A DNA stretch of 64,000 bases from Oligoflexia bacterium (GTDB lineage Bacteria; Bdellovibrionota_G; JALEGL01). Position numbers and translations under genes: made by a program. Under the pieces are notes generated by a model. That model was not told where the DNA came from. It searched no databases and saw only the letters and a list, made by a program, of their open reading frames with translations. This document shows positions 41,726-50,559 of this stretch, one piece after another. The first letter of the stretch is position 1. The number at the start of each line of letters is the position of its first letter. The stretch covers positions 197,191 to 261,190 of the forward strand of contig DAOLES010000004.1 of the NCBI GenBank assembly GCA_035326705.1, written 5' to 3'.

Positions 41726-43351
41726 TTAATTTGAATTGTTTGTACTAAATATATTTTCATAACTTGACTTGCTAATAAAACCATAACGTTTAAGAAGGTA
41801 GAGTTTATTTTGGTATTTATCTGCGCAAACATTTTGTTCAGCATTAACCAGTTTTGACCACCATTGCGGATGAGGATGTCTTTTAATCTCTTCAACATAG
41901 GTGGCAACATCTTCTTGGAGTGAGAAGTTCCCATATGGCCGGATATATCCACAAAATGGCCTTTTAGAGAGATCGTGCAACAGTTGGTTTTCAGTATGGG
42001 ATAGGTTTTCTCCACTTAATATTTTTGAGTAAACAGCAATAGCTTCAGCAGAAGCCTTTAAATCATGATTCCAGACTTGAAAGTAAAGATCTTCATTGCC
42101 AAATACAAGTTGTTTGTAATCTTCATCATTCACTTTTTGCCATAGATCGTTAAAATATGACGATTGATCATAAGTGAGTATATTATGGTAAGCATGTGCA
42201 AGTTCGTGAAAAAATTCTGGTAAACCCATGCTAGGAGAAAAGTTGATTTCTTGGTTTACAATATGGGTATACACTTTCTTTGATCCCACAGAGAAACTAA
42301 GAACTGATGCTTGAGTGTCTGCTGAACTTAAGTCGTGGTCTGAACTGTTCTTAATAAAAATTTTGGTTAATTTGGGTAGGGGTGGATGATCTTTTGCCCA
42401 GCTTTGTAAATAATTCAGCAGCTGATAAAGTTCTTCATTGGCGATGCGGATCATATAATAGTTGCGACCAGTCTGTTTTACAAGGTGTTCGTTGGTATAA
42501 CCACTGTCATCAACTTGCCTTAGATCAGGGTAATGGTTTTGTAACTTTTGAATGATGTAGCTCTTGGTAATTAGTCTGGCAAGCAATTGGCTTGCAGAAA
42601 GATGTTTCTCATTTAAGGTTAATCCAGATGAATTGTGGGCTGAGTTCAGTAGGTAACTATGCAATTTGATATCTAAATATCCAAGGGAGTGCTCATCAGA
42701 CAAGTAGACGATAGGTGTAAATGTTTTTTTATCGCCGTGTGCAGTAAAACTTTTGAGTTGAATGGGAATAGGGTTTTGTGTATGCGCAATGCCTTCAAAG
42801 TTTAAGGGTGCATGCAGTTTGTTACTGTAAAGTGAAAAAATGGGTGTATTAAGTTCGTCATTAAAATAAAGTTCAAGTTGGGCTGGATTATCGCTGTATA
42901 AAGACAGTGTATGTTGAGTTGAGTTTTTTTGATAGCGCACATAAGCGTGAGGATCAATTTCTAAACTAAGGTTTGCCAAGCTATCATGGATCATAGGTTG
43001 ATAATCCGGCTTGAAAGTAAAACTAACTGCCTCATGCTTTCCAGGATAATAAGTGAAGGATTGATTCTCAGTGTTGTTGTAAAAACAGGCCAAAGATAGT
43101 TTTGAAGAGCAATTTTCAGTCAAAGCAATCTGATAGGTAAAATCAGGGAGGTAGTCAGGTTTGAAAATAGATAATGTAAACCCATTGAGCATAAGTTTTT
43201 TATTTTTATTAATATAAACAGATAATACATTGGAGTACTTATCATATACACAATCATCGCATTCAATATGATGGTGTCCTAGCATTTGGTTGATATTGCC
43301 AGCAAAGCTTGTGCTTAGTAAAACAAAACAAATTAGTACAAAAAATCTCAT
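41726..43351 (-). CDS. secreted HExxH zinc metalloprotease
   Basis: 541 residues from ATG 43351, which starts the signal peptide (MRFFVLICFVLLSTSFAG). The first ~250 residues are beta-rich with paired cysteines (ECDDC, ENCSSKLSLACF). The catalytic motif is HELAHAYH at about residues 385-392, and EDVATYVEEI about 90 residues later could supply the third zinc ligand (gluzincin arrangement). The family is not identified more precisely. It appears to be an exported endopeptidase. Single gene, well separated from cutA. Confidence 0.8.
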   Translation of the reverse strand: MRFFVLICFVLLSTSFAGNINQMLGHHHIECDDCVYDKYSNVLSVYINKNKKLMLNGFTLSIFKPDYLPDFTYQIALTENCSSKLSLACFYNNTENQSFTYYPGKHEAVSFTFKPDYQPMIHDSLANLSLEIDPHAYVRYQKNSTQHTLSLYSDNPAQLELYFNDELNTPIFSLYSNKLHAPLNFEGIAHTQNPIPIQLKSFTAHGDKKTFTPIVYLSDEHSLGYLDIKLHSYLLNSAHNSSGLTLNEKHLSASQLLARLITKSYIIQKLQNHYPDLRQVDDSGYTNEHLVKQTGRNYYMIRIANEELYQLLNYLQSWAKDHPPLPKLTKIFIKNSSDHDLSSADTQASVLSFSVGSKKVYTHIVNQEINFSPSMGLPEFFHELAHAYHNILTYDQSSYFNDLWQKVNDEDYKQLVFGNEDLYFQVWNHDLKASAEAIAVYSKILSGENLSHTENQLLHDLSKRPFCGYIRPYGNFSLQEDVATYVEEIKRHPHPQWWSKLVNAEQNVCADKYQNKLYLLKRYGFISKSSYENIFSTNNSN

Positions 43352-43451
43352 GCAATGCGTCTTATAATAATCAATAATAAAAATCAAAGGGTTTAGACTA
43401 AAGTTAAGATGGGTGGATGATTCTTGGGAACTTAGGTATAATGATCTTTCA

Positions 43452-43994
43452 ATGAATATAAAATTGAAAATAGTTCAACTAGGCCTTATTTTTTTTGTAG
43501 CAGTGGTGCATGCCCAAGATTACTGTGAGCCACCTGTGCGCGGTGTTTATGAATCTGGACCTGATTTAAAAGATATTTTTTCTTTTCAAGCCAGCGAGGT
43601 TCCTGTGTTTGTAGAAGATGATTTTTTATTGGAACCAGGAAAACAGGCGGGGCAGTTTTTTTTAAAGACAAGTGTGGAAGATATAAAAGCCAAGTTGCCT
43701 TTGGGAGAAGGAAAAAATAAAGCCAACCCCATCAATCAACAAAATAATGTTTATTATGAAAGCTATGCAGAGGGTTTAGGGTTTTATTTTAAGCAAGACA
43801 ACTTGGTTTTGATTGAAGTGAACAATGTGGATTATAAAACACGTGATAGCTTGGCTATTGGAGCAAGTGAAAAAAAATTACAAGACATCAAAGACTGTCA
43901 GGTCAGTAAAAACCAATACCAATGCGATGGCATTAACTTTATTTTATTAGATGAAGTCATAAAAACAATTCACATTTTTGTGAAAAACGATTAA
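43452..43994 (+). CDS. secreted protein of unknown function
   Basis: 180 residues from ATG 43452; the TATAAT box at 43437-43442 lies just upstream, so the longer reading from 43413 would place the promoter within the gene. Signal peptide MNIKLKIVQLGLIFFVAVVHAQ. The mature chain has a Cys early (YCEPPVRGVYESG), a Cys pair late (DCQVSKNQYQC) and several charged strands. No family recognised. It is nine bases from the following phosphatase-like gene and probably cotranscribed. Confidence 0.75.
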   Translation: MNIKLKIVQLGLIFFVAVVHAQDYCEPPVRGVYESGPDLKDIFSFQASEVPVFVEDDFLLEPGKQAGQFFLKTSVEDIKAKLPLGEGKNKANPINQQNNVYYESYAEGLGFYFKQDNLVLIEVNNVDYKTRDSLAIGASEKKLQDIKDCQVSKNQYQCDGINFILLDEVIKTIHIFVKND

Positions 43995-44003
43995 CCTTGC
44001 AGC

Positions 44004-44438
44004 ATGCAATTAACAACACCCTATGTATTTAATGAAGAATCATCCCAAATGTGCTCTGGGCAAATTTCACCGCAAGATGTTCCAGTCTTAAAACAAGAAG
44101 GTTTTGCGCATGTGATTAATTTAAGAGGGCAAGATGAAATGCCTTCACCGCTTGAAGAAAAAACATGGTTTGCTGACACAGGTATACAATACCATCATTT
44201 GAATATTGCCAGTGCCAATGATTTATCCAAAAGCAATGTTGAGGCTTTTAGTCAAATGCTTGCAAATATTGGTTCTGAAAAAACATTGGTTCATTGTGGA
44301 AGCTCCAATCGTGTTGGAGCCATGTATGCCCTAAAAGCCTACTGGTTAGATGGCAAAAATAAAGAAGAAAGTATAGCTATTGGTGAGCAAGCTGGATTGA
44401 CCAGTTTAAAAGAGACCGTTCTTGCCTTAATGGCTTAA
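44004..44438 (+). CDS. DUF442-type / dual-specificity phosphatase-like protein
   Basis: 144 residues. The opening SGQISPQDVPVLKQEGFAHV followed by INLRG is the start of the beta-lactamase-hydrolase-like (DUF442) phosphatase fold. The P-loop is VHCGSSNRVGA, a Cys-x5-Arg signature with Cys near 97 and Arg near 103, so catalysis is possible. Known relatives include the N-terminal phosphatase domain of Blh; substrates are uncertain. No signal peptide. Downstream gene of a two-gene operon with a secreted protein. Confidence 0.82.
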   Translation: MQLTTPYVFNEESSQMCSGQISPQDVPVLKQEGFAHVINLRGQDEMPSPLEEKTWFADTGIQYHHLNIASANDLSKSNVEAFSQMLANIGSEKTLVHCGSSNRVGAMYALKAYWLDGKNKEESIAIGEQAGLTSLKETVLALMA

Positions 44439-44462
44439 GAATTACTTGAGCTTAAAACCACT

Positions 44463-45821
44463 TTATGGATTGTTTAAAATACTAGGTTTAAAACAAGCCA
44501 TGAGTGTTTTTCGAATATAGTACAAGGCAGCAAGACCTGCAAAAATGTTGGCAAGACCGGCAGCATAATAAATGCCACTGAGTTTAAAAAAATAACTTAA
44601 AACAAAGGCTAAGGGAATATACAAGATCAGCGTTCTTAAAATGGTAATCCACAAGGCAAGTTTTGGTTTTCCCATTGAAATTAGAGAAGAATTGGTGTTG
44701 GCCAGAAAACTCAAAAAAACATAGCTTAGGGCAACTGACTGCATATAAATGGTTGCACTACGGATAACCTCGGGATTGTTACTAAAAAGCTGACTAACAT
44801 TTTGGGCAAAAATCACGCAGATTAAACCCATAATCAATAAAATTACAGTTGAGCTTTTATTGGCAAAAGCAATGCCTTGTTTTAAACGATCATTAAGGTG
44901 AGCACCAAAATTTTGTCCAGCATAAGGGCCAAGACCAGCGGCTATACCCATCAAAGGAATGGTGACAAAGGACTCTACTTTTGAAGCCACTCCAAAACCG
45001 GCAATGGCCTCAGGACCGTATTGGGCAATCATTTTGGTGATGATGGCAATAGAAATAGGGCCAATCATATTATTTAAGGCTGCAGGAATGCCCAAGCGTA
45101 TGAGATCACGTATGTGTTGCAAACTTTCTTGTATGTTTTTAAACGGACGAACCAAAAGCTTTTCTCGATAATGTAAAACCAAAAGTCCGGCTATAAGGGT
45201 AAAAACTCTAGAGATAACGGTTGCGTACGCTGCGCCCTTAATGCCAAAAGCTGGAAAACCAAAGTAGCCAAAAATTAAAATAGGATCAAAAATAGCATTG
45301 ACGCCAGCGGCAACCAACATAACAATGGCTGGAAACAAAGTGTCTCCCAAGCCTCTAATGGCACCATTGCCCATCATGGGGATTAACAAAAATATAATGC
45401 TGTAGTACCAGATTTGCATATAGTCTTTAATTAAGGGCATTAAGTGGTCTTTGGCGCCAAGGCTTTGAAAAACCCAATCTAGGCTTAATTGACCAAAGAG
45501 TGAAATAAACAATACAATGACCAAAGCAAAACACAGACAATCAGAAACAGTTTGTTTGATTTTTTGACTTCTTTGTTCACCCATCAGACGTGAAATCATG
45601 CTGGTCATGGCCATGGTCATGCCAAAAGAAATGCTACCCACCAACATCACTACAGGAAACGTAAAGCTGATAGCAGCTAATGCATCTGTTCCTAAACGAC
45701 CAATAAAATAGGTGTCTATCAAATTAAAGACCATGATTGAAAAAACACCCACCATCATGGGTAAAGCCAGTTTAATGATGTGAGCTGCAACAGGCCCTTG
45801 TGTTAAATTTTTACGTTTCAT
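44463..45821 (-). CDS. MATE-family efflux transporter
   Basis: 452 residues with twelve predicted helices in two homologous halves. MATE features include GPVAAHIIKLALPMMVGVF at the start, TYFIGRLGTDALAAISF in helix 2, and the second-half AGFGVASKVESFVTIPLMG then GLGPYAGQNFGA. Known role: Na+ or H+ antiport of cationic drugs or metabolites across the inner membrane. Single gene, convergent with the DUF442 gene and divergent from the alkyltransferase-like gene. Confidence 0.92.
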   Translation of the reverse strand: MKRKNLTQGPVAAHIIKLALPMMVGVFSIMVFNLIDTYFIGRLGTDALAAISFTFPVVMLVGSISFGMTMAMTSMISRLMGEQRSQKIKQTVSDCLCFALVIVLFISLFGQLSLDWVFQSLGAKDHLMPLIKDYMQIWYYSIIFLLIPMMGNGAIRGLGDTLFPAIVMLVAAGVNAIFDPILIFGYFGFPAFGIKGAAYATVISRVFTLIAGLLVLHYREKLLVRPFKNIQESLQHIRDLIRLGIPAALNNMIGPISIAIITKMIAQYGPEAIAGFGVASKVESFVTIPLMGIAAGLGPYAGQNFGAHLNDRLKQGIAFANKSSTVILLIMGLICVIFAQNVSQLFSNNPEVIRSATIYMQSVALSYVFLSFLANTNSSLISMGKPKLALWITILRTLILYIPLAFVLSYFFKLSGIYYAAGLANIFAGLAALYYIRKTLMACFKPSILNNP

Positions 45822-45842
45822 AAAGAATCCGTTAAGTTAGCA

Positions 45843-45871
45843 TTGTGTGTATGTGGTGGTAAAGGTATATT
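45843..45871 (+). promoter_or_regulatory. promoter of the alkyltransferase-like gene
   Basis: TTGTGT, a 17-base spacer, then TATATT, ending 7 bases before the ATG at 45879. The TTG that could be read as an upstream start is the -35 box. Confidence 0.55.
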
Positions 45872-45878
45872 TGTTTTA

Positions 45879-46226
45879 ATGAATACAGGGGTTAAAAAAA
45901 GCTCTCTTGAGCAAGGACAATTTTTTAAAAAAGTTTATTTGCAAGTAAAAAAAATACCTTATGGTCAAGTATCAACCTATGGAGAAATTGCCAAACAAAT
46001 AGGCTTTAAACATTATGCAAGGCATGTTGGCTATGCGCTCAATGCAGTTAAAAAAGAAGATGGTGTGCCCTGGCATAGAGTTGTCAACGCACATGGTAAA
46101 ATTAGTCTCAGAAAAGAAGGTTTAGCAAACTTTTTACAAAAAGAATTGCTAAAACAAGAGGGCGTTGTGTTTGATGATTCCGGTAAAATTAATTTAAACC
46201 TATACAGGTGGCGTCCTCAAATTTAG
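45879..46226 (+). CDS. alkyltransferase-like protein (ATL), MGMT family without the active Cys
   Basis: 115 residues covering the DNA-binding domain of O6-alkylguanine transferases. The helix-turn-helix region contains Y34 (STYGEIA) and the arginine finger R48 (YARHVGYAL). The catalytic PCHR motif reads P64-W65-H-R-V, with Trp in place of Cys, the hallmark of ATL proteins. Known role: they bind O6-alkylguanine without repairing it and hand the lesion to nucleotide excision repair. ATG 45879 is chosen from the promoter position. Confidence 0.92.
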   Translation: MNTGVKKSSLEQGQFFKKVYLQVKKIPYGQVSTYGEIAKQIGFKHYARHVGYALNAVKKEDGVPWHRVVNAHGKISLRKEGLANFLQKELLKQEGVVFDDSGKINLNLYRWRPQI

Positions 46227-46231
46227 CTTTG

Positions 46232-47689
46232 CTACTCTTTTTCCCAAGTTAAACTGTTTTGATTCCATTTAAATATGCGTAAAGGATCTGTGGTTGTAGA
46301 CAGTTCAAGGCTACTGGCGTTTTTACCGGAGTAAAAATAATTTGAATTGCTGTAAACAATGCTGAGTAAATCGCCATTGCGTAATGTTTTTAAAACTTTA
46401 ACCAGCTGATTCAAATTATTTACGGCAATACCATTGATTTGTGAAATAAAAATAGCACGCTCATTGGTTCGCTCACCATCTTCTTTTAGACGCCCTGATA
46501 GAACATCAAATGTACTGCCAACATCGGCCGAATTTAAAAATACACCACTTAAGTCACAATTGTAATAAAAACATATGCTAGGGGTAACCTGGTGAAAAAC
46601 GGCACCTGCATATTTTACAAAACGTTTAGGAAGATGTTTATGCGCATCCTCCACATTGAGAGAGACTTCAAAAAAATGTGAAGGCTTTTTATTTTGTCTA
46701 TAAACACGCAGGTTAATTTTTTTTCCTACATTTTGATTTACCAGCTTATCAAATTCATACAAAGAGTAGCCTATGGGAAGGTATTGTTTTTGATTGTGAC
46801 CTTTGATGCCCACAATGATGTCTCCTACAGACAGTTTTTTTGAAGTTTCGCTGTTGCTGATGAGTTTGGAGATTTGCAAGACATAGTGTAAGTCTTTGTT
46901 TTCTTTTAAACCAGCTTGAATGTATTTTTCCGGCAAGCCCCAAGTTTCAATAGCTGTTGAGGCGCGTAAAGTTTCTAGATGCATCAATAGATCACCGCGC
47001 TGGGGTTGTTTTTTCTGTTGCAGTAAGGCAAGCGCATCTTGGACATAATCAATTCTTAATTCATAGCTTTCATCATTTTTCCCACTGGAATGCAAACCAA
47101 CAACTTCACCGTTTTTATTCCACAAAGGTGAGCCACTGGCTCCGCCAGCTCTGGGCAAAGATAAATGCAGGTGGTGACTGTACCTTGAGCTATTGGTAAC
47201 CGCAAAGCTAACAAAGGGTTTGTTAACATTGCCATATTTTATGGAATAATCTGAACCAGAAGAATGCCCAATCATCATCAGTTTTTCTCCTGGTTTAACA
47301 CTTGTGTGTTGCCCTAAAACAACTTCTTCCAATTCAAATGTAATATTTGCATGTTTAGGATCAAACTGAATAAAAGCAAAGTCATGCCATGGATCAACAT
47401 AAAGAACCTTGCCAGGAACTGAGCGGTTGTTAAAAAAATAAATTCTCAATTGTGTCAGAGGGCTGATGCTGGTTACATGTCGGTTGGTAGCAATAATGCC
47501 TCTTTTTTTATCAACAATAAAACCTGTGGCTGTTCCGCTGTATGGAAAATCATTGTCCAAGCCTATGCTGTTGGCTACATACAGTTTTACAACTGTAGGG
47601 CGCATTTTTTGTTCAAGCTCTTGCCAAGCTTGATTTTGAGCAAGAACTAAGGATGTAAAAAATATGTAAGCTACAATCAATTTTTGCAT
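46232..47689 (-). CDS. secreted trypsin-like serine protease with PDZ-like region
   Basis: 485 residues from ATG 47689, the start of a signal peptide (LVAYIFF-type core, cleavage near VLAQ). The catalytic triad is H71 (ATNRHV), D103 (DPWHDFAFI) and S185 (GGASGSPL), the HtrA/DegP-like S1C arrangement. The C-terminal ~250 residues carry two regions resembling PDZ domains (VGDIIVGIKGH near 300, ISQINGIAVNNLNQLVKVL near 430). Two cysteines at FYYNCD and ICF could pair. Likely a periplasmic protease or chaperone. It is convergent with the ATL gene, six bases apart. Confidence 0.87.
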   Translation of the reverse strand: MQKLIVAYIFFTSLVLAQNQAWQELEQKMRPTVVKLYVANSIGLDNDFPYSGTATGFIVDKKRGIIATNRHVTSISPLTQLRIYFFNNRSVPGKVLYVDPWHDFAFIQFDPKHANITFELEEVVLGQHTSVKPGEKLMMIGHSSGSDYSIKYGNVNKPFVSFAVTNSSRYSHHLHLSLPRAGGASGSPLWNKNGEVVGLHSSGKNDESYELRIDYVQDALALLQQKKQPQRGDLLMHLETLRASTAIETWGLPEKYIQAGLKENKDLHYVLQISKLISNSETSKKLSVGDIIVGIKGHNQKQYLPIGYSLYEFDKLVNQNVGKKINLRVYRQNKKPSHFFEVSLNVEDAHKHLPKRFVKYAGAVFHQVTPSICFYYNCDLSGVFLNSADVGSTFDVLSGRLKEDGERTNERAIFISQINGIAVNNLNQLVKVLKTLRNGDLLSIVYSNSNYFYSGKNASSLELSTTTDPLRIFKWNQNSLTWEKE

Positions 47690-47808
47690 AGCATTTGCTT
47701 GTAATTTAAAAAAGATAGTTTGGCAAATGTATGAATCTACTCTCAATGAGAGCTTTATTTTTTTAAACCTTTATACAATCTTAATATTTTTTTGCTACTT
47801 GTACGACA

Positions 47809-48516
47809 ATGAATGATTTGCATACTATACTCAGCTCTTCTGCTAATGTAAGTACGGAGTTTGTAACATTTAATTTTTTAATTATCACAATATCCAGTTT
47901 ATTATCAGCCGTTAATCCTCTTGGGGCATCCATGTTTTTTATTTCTCATCCCAGCGTTTTATCTTCTAGAGTGATGCAAAAAAAAATGGCAAAAAAAACA
48001 GGGCTCAGTGTTTTTTTGATTTTGTTACTGTTTTCTTTAGGAGGAGAACTGGTTTTTAAGTTGATGGGGATCACATTGAATGCCTTTCAGATTGCTGGAG
48101 GTATTTTTGTTTTTGGTGTTGCTTTGGACATGCTTAAGGGAAAACATGTAAGAACAAAAACACTGCCTGAAGAACAAGCAGATGCTCTTGAAGAAGAGGA
48201 TATTTCTATTATTCCATTGGCCATGCCACTCTTGGCTGGACCAGCGTCTATTACTATGGTGATTGTTTTAAAGGCAAAGGCTTACAATGTATATGAAGTT
48301 GCAGCGGTATATGGATCTATTTTATTTGTTAGTTTGTTAACTTATTTTGCGTTAAGGTATTCACATGTATTGCTAAGGAAAATAAAGCCATCAGGGATAA
48401 GAATTGTTAATAGAGTGATGGGACTTTTGATTGCAGCCATTGCTGTACAGTTGGTTTTGGATGGTGTGATTAAAGCGTTTCCGGGTACAAAAACTATTTT
48501 GAGTTCTACTCAGTAA
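47809..48516 (+). CDS. MarC-family integral membrane protein
   Basis: 235 residues with six predicted helices. Family features: SAVNPLGASMFFI in helix 1, AGGIFVFGVALDMLKG, and AMPLLAGPASITMVIV in the second half. MarC proteins are widespread inner-membrane proteins of unknown transport function; the original link to multiple antibiotic resistance has been withdrawn. Single gene ending at a bidirectional terminator. Confidence 0.92.
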   Translation: MNDLHTILSSSANVSTEFVTFNFLIITISSLLSAVNPLGASMFFISHPSVLSSRVMQKKMAKKTGLSVFLILLLFSLGGELVFKLMGITLNAFQIAGGIFVFGVALDMLKGKHVRTKTLPEEQADALEEEDISIIPLAMPLLAGPASITMVIVLKAKAYNVYEVAAVYGSILFVSLLTYFALRYSHVLLRKIKPSGIRIVNRVMGLLIAAIAVQLVLDGVIKAFPGTKTILSSTQ

Positions 48517-48549
48517 CATTGTGTTTGAGTTAAAAAGTATTTAAAAGTA

Positions 48550-48584
48550 AAAAGCAGTGAGGTAAATCACCTCACTGCTTTTAT
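48550..48584. terminator. bidirectional terminator between marC and yceI
   Basis: A perfect 14-bp stem (AAAAGCAGTGAGGT and its complement), a five-base loop and a T-run on each strand. It serves both convergent genes. Confidence 0.92.
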
Positions 48585-48598
48585 TGATTGAATAGAAA

Positions 48599-49201
48599 TT
48601 ATTTTTGAGTTTTTAAAACGATATCAAGTACAATTTCATCTTTAATCAACTTGTCTCCAAGTTTTTTAACAGAAAAAAAGCTTCCTGAATTGTATTTAAC
48701 ATCAAACTCAGCTCTGTTAAAGGTAACATCTTCAGCTTTGGCAACAGTAACACCATCTTCTTGCATCACATCAGCATCAAAGCTAATAGGTTTGGTTTTA
48801 TCTCTGATGGTCAAATCACCGGTAATAGAATGTGTGCCATCTTTTTTTGCTTTTACATCAGTAATGACAAATTTTGCTGTAGGATGTTTTTCAGCAGCAA
48901 AAAAATCATCTGATTTAAGGTGGTCAACCAATTTTTTATTGTATTTTGTGTCTTCAACATCAGTATTAACAATGCTAGACATATCAATAACAAACGATCC
49001 ACCAGTTAATTTATTTTTTTTCATTTCAAGAGAACCTTCACTGATGGCAATGGTTCCAACGTGGGTATCACCTGTGATTTTTTCTCCTGTCCAAGAAATG
49101 GTGCTTGCATCTTTATCAACAGCAACAGTTTGCACTTTTTTTGCGGCAAATGCTGCCGGGACTAAAGCCAAGCTTAATAAAGTTAAAAATATTTTTTTCA
49201 C
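48599..49201 (-). CDS. YceI-family periplasmic lipid-binding protein
   Basis: 200 residues with a signal peptide ending in AAFAA near residue 19. YceI features: STISWTGEKITGDTHVGTI, LTGGSFVIDMSSI, LKSDDFFAAEKHPTAKFVIT, and the GDLTIRDKTKPISFDADV strand pair. The family forms a lipocalin-like barrel that binds polyisoprenoids in the periplasm. AAGGAG seven bases upstream supports the start. Monocistronic, sharing the terminator with marC. Confidence 0.95.
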   Translation of the reverse strand: MKKIFLTLLSLALVPAAFAAKKVQTVAVDKDASTISWTGEKITGDTHVGTIAISEGSLEMKKNKLTGGSFVIDMSSIVNTDVEDTKYNKKLVDHLKSDDFFAAEKHPTAKFVITDVKAKKDGTHSITGDLTIRDKTKPISFDADVMQEDGVTVAKAEDVTFNRAEFDVKYNSGSFFSVKKLGDKLIKDEIVLDIVLKTQK

Positions 49202-49312
49202 AAAAACTCCTTTGCTAAAATGTGATCAATAATTGCTGTAGTTTAAGCACATAAAATAAATTAGCAAGGTCTTATGTAAAAAATATATTTATATTTTTAA
49301 ACGCTATTGTAA

Positions 49313-50110
49313 TCATGAATCAAAACGGTAAACCCAAGAATGACTTTTTCCTAAATGGTTAAAATTCAGTTTATTTAAAGCAATAGCACTCTTAGGAGAA
49401 GATTCACTGACAACAAACGCTGCCCCATGCTGATGCGCGAATTGCATTCTTGCCATTAAATTGGCTTTGTATAGGCCTTTTTGTCTGAACTTTTCTAAAG
49501 TGCCACCGCCAAACAAAAAGCCAATTTTGTTGTATAGCTTTACCCAACCCACAGCAGCTGGTTGCTTGTTCAGATAGCTAATATAAACGCTAACCAAGTT
49601 TTTTGAATCAGCCAGTTCATGTTTTAAACCATTGTTCAAATACTCACTTAAAGTTTCTGAAGGGGGCCCAAAAATTTGTTCTAACAAGGAAAGTAAAAGC
49701 TTAAAATCTTGCTCGGACTCAACTTTTTTATTGTTGATATGCTGAGAATAAGCAATGGAAGCATCTGCTTTAGAATAAAAAAAATCTAAAATACGAGGGG
49801 GTTTAAAGTTTAAGTCAGTAAGAAGTTCAGGTGAAAAATCAAGTTCAGGTATGGGAAAAAGTCTTAATTCAAAAGCTTTTCTTTGTCTTTTTTGTGCCAA
49901 ATCAATTTCATCTTTAACCAGGTGCATAAAATCTATACGTGAGCAGGCTTTTTTTAAATGCAAAGCATAATAAAAGGCAGCATCTCCCGGCCCAATATAG
50001 CGATCAAAGTATTCAGTGCTTTCTACGTGCATGTTTTTATCTGGCATAGGGGAATGTTGTGCAAACATATTTAAAAGTTCTGTTTCAAACGGTTTGGATT
50101 TTTTTTGCAT
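49313..50110 (-). CDS. GNAT-type acetyltransferase
   Basis: 265 residues. The C-terminal ~110 residues are a GNAT fold: PAAVGWVKLYNKIGFLFGGG, then the acetyl-CoA loop region FRQKGLYKANLMARM and SSPKSAIALNKLNF with a final VYRF strand. The N-terminal half has no recognised domain. The CoA loop is RQKGLY, a diverged form of Q/RxxGxG/A. ATG 50110 is used; it follows the HxlR stop by nine bases, so the two are cotranscribed. The substrate is unknown. Confidence 0.78.
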   Translation of the reverse strand: MQKKSKPFETELLNMFAQHSPMPDKNMHVESTEYFDRYIGPGDAAFYYALHLKKACSRIDFMHLVKDEIDLAQKRQRKAFELRLFPIPELDFSPELLTDLNFKPPRILDFFYSKADASIAYSQHINNKKVESEQDFKLLLSLLEQIFGPPSETLSEYLNNGLKHELADSKNLVSVYISYLNKQPAAVGWVKLYNKIGFLFGGGTLEKFRQKGLYKANLMARMQFAHQHGAAFVVSESSPKSAIALNKLNFNHLGKSHSWVYRFDS

Positions 50111-50119
50111 GATCAAAGC

Positions 50120-50437
50120 TTACTTTCTTTTGCTGAGCTTTTTGCCTATTTTGGTCATGGATTGAAAAATGGGTACCAAGTCTTTGCCTACAGGGCCCAA
50201 GCTGTATTTAACTTTGGGTGGTTTACAAGGAAGGACAGTGCGTTTAATAATTAATTCTGCTTCAAATTCTTTAAGTCTTGTGGCCAATACTTTTGCTGAA
50301 ATGTTGTTTAAAACATTTTTGAGTTCGCCATAAAATAAAGGACCATTGCTAAGGTGATAAATAATCTCTAAAGCCCATGCTCTTGAGATTATTTTTGAGC
50401 AGGTGCGAATAGGGCAAATTTCTTTTGAAGAATTCAT
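50120..50437 (-). CDS. HxlR-family transcriptional regulator
   Basis: 105 residues forming one winged helix of the HxlR type: SRAWALEIIYHLSNGPLFYGEL, then KVLATRLKEFEAELIIKRTVL and YSLGPVGKDL. Cys8 (EICPIRTC) is in the position of the redox-sensing Cys of YodB/HypR-like members, and Cys13 is near. Those relatives sense quinones or oxidants and control divergent nitroreductase or oxidoreductase genes, which matches the nitroreductase encoded divergently here. First gene of an operon with a GNAT gene. Confidence 0.9.
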   Translation of the reverse strand: MNSSKEICPIRTCSKIISRAWALEIIYHLSNGPLFYGELKNVLNNISAKVLATRLKEFEAELIIKRTVLPCKPPKVKYSLGPVGKDLVPIFQSMTKIGKKLSKRK

Positions 50438-50451
50438 GGTTACTTTTAATC

Positions 50452-50473
50452 AGATACTTACTAAAAGTTATCT
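50452..50473. promoter_or_regulatory. candidate HxlR operator
   Basis: An imperfect inverted repeat AGATAC-ttactaaaa-GTTATCT lies in the 122-base divergent region between the HxlR and nitroreductase genes, within a larger pairing of ACTTTTA with TAAAAGT. Position and symmetry suggest autoregulation and control of the nitroreductase. Confidence 0.35.
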
Positions 50474-50559
50474 TATGTGTTATAAGTTTGTCAATTGAAT
50501 CTGTTTTTGTATTGAATTTTTAATAAGTAATTGTGAAAATTCTCAATGAAAGGGTGCGT

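Noticed and set aside
48651..49232. 193-codon open frame on the plus strand opposite yceI
   Set aside because: It is the mirror of a well-supported YceI gene, has a Ser/Leu-rich shadow composition, no ribosome-binding site and no domain.
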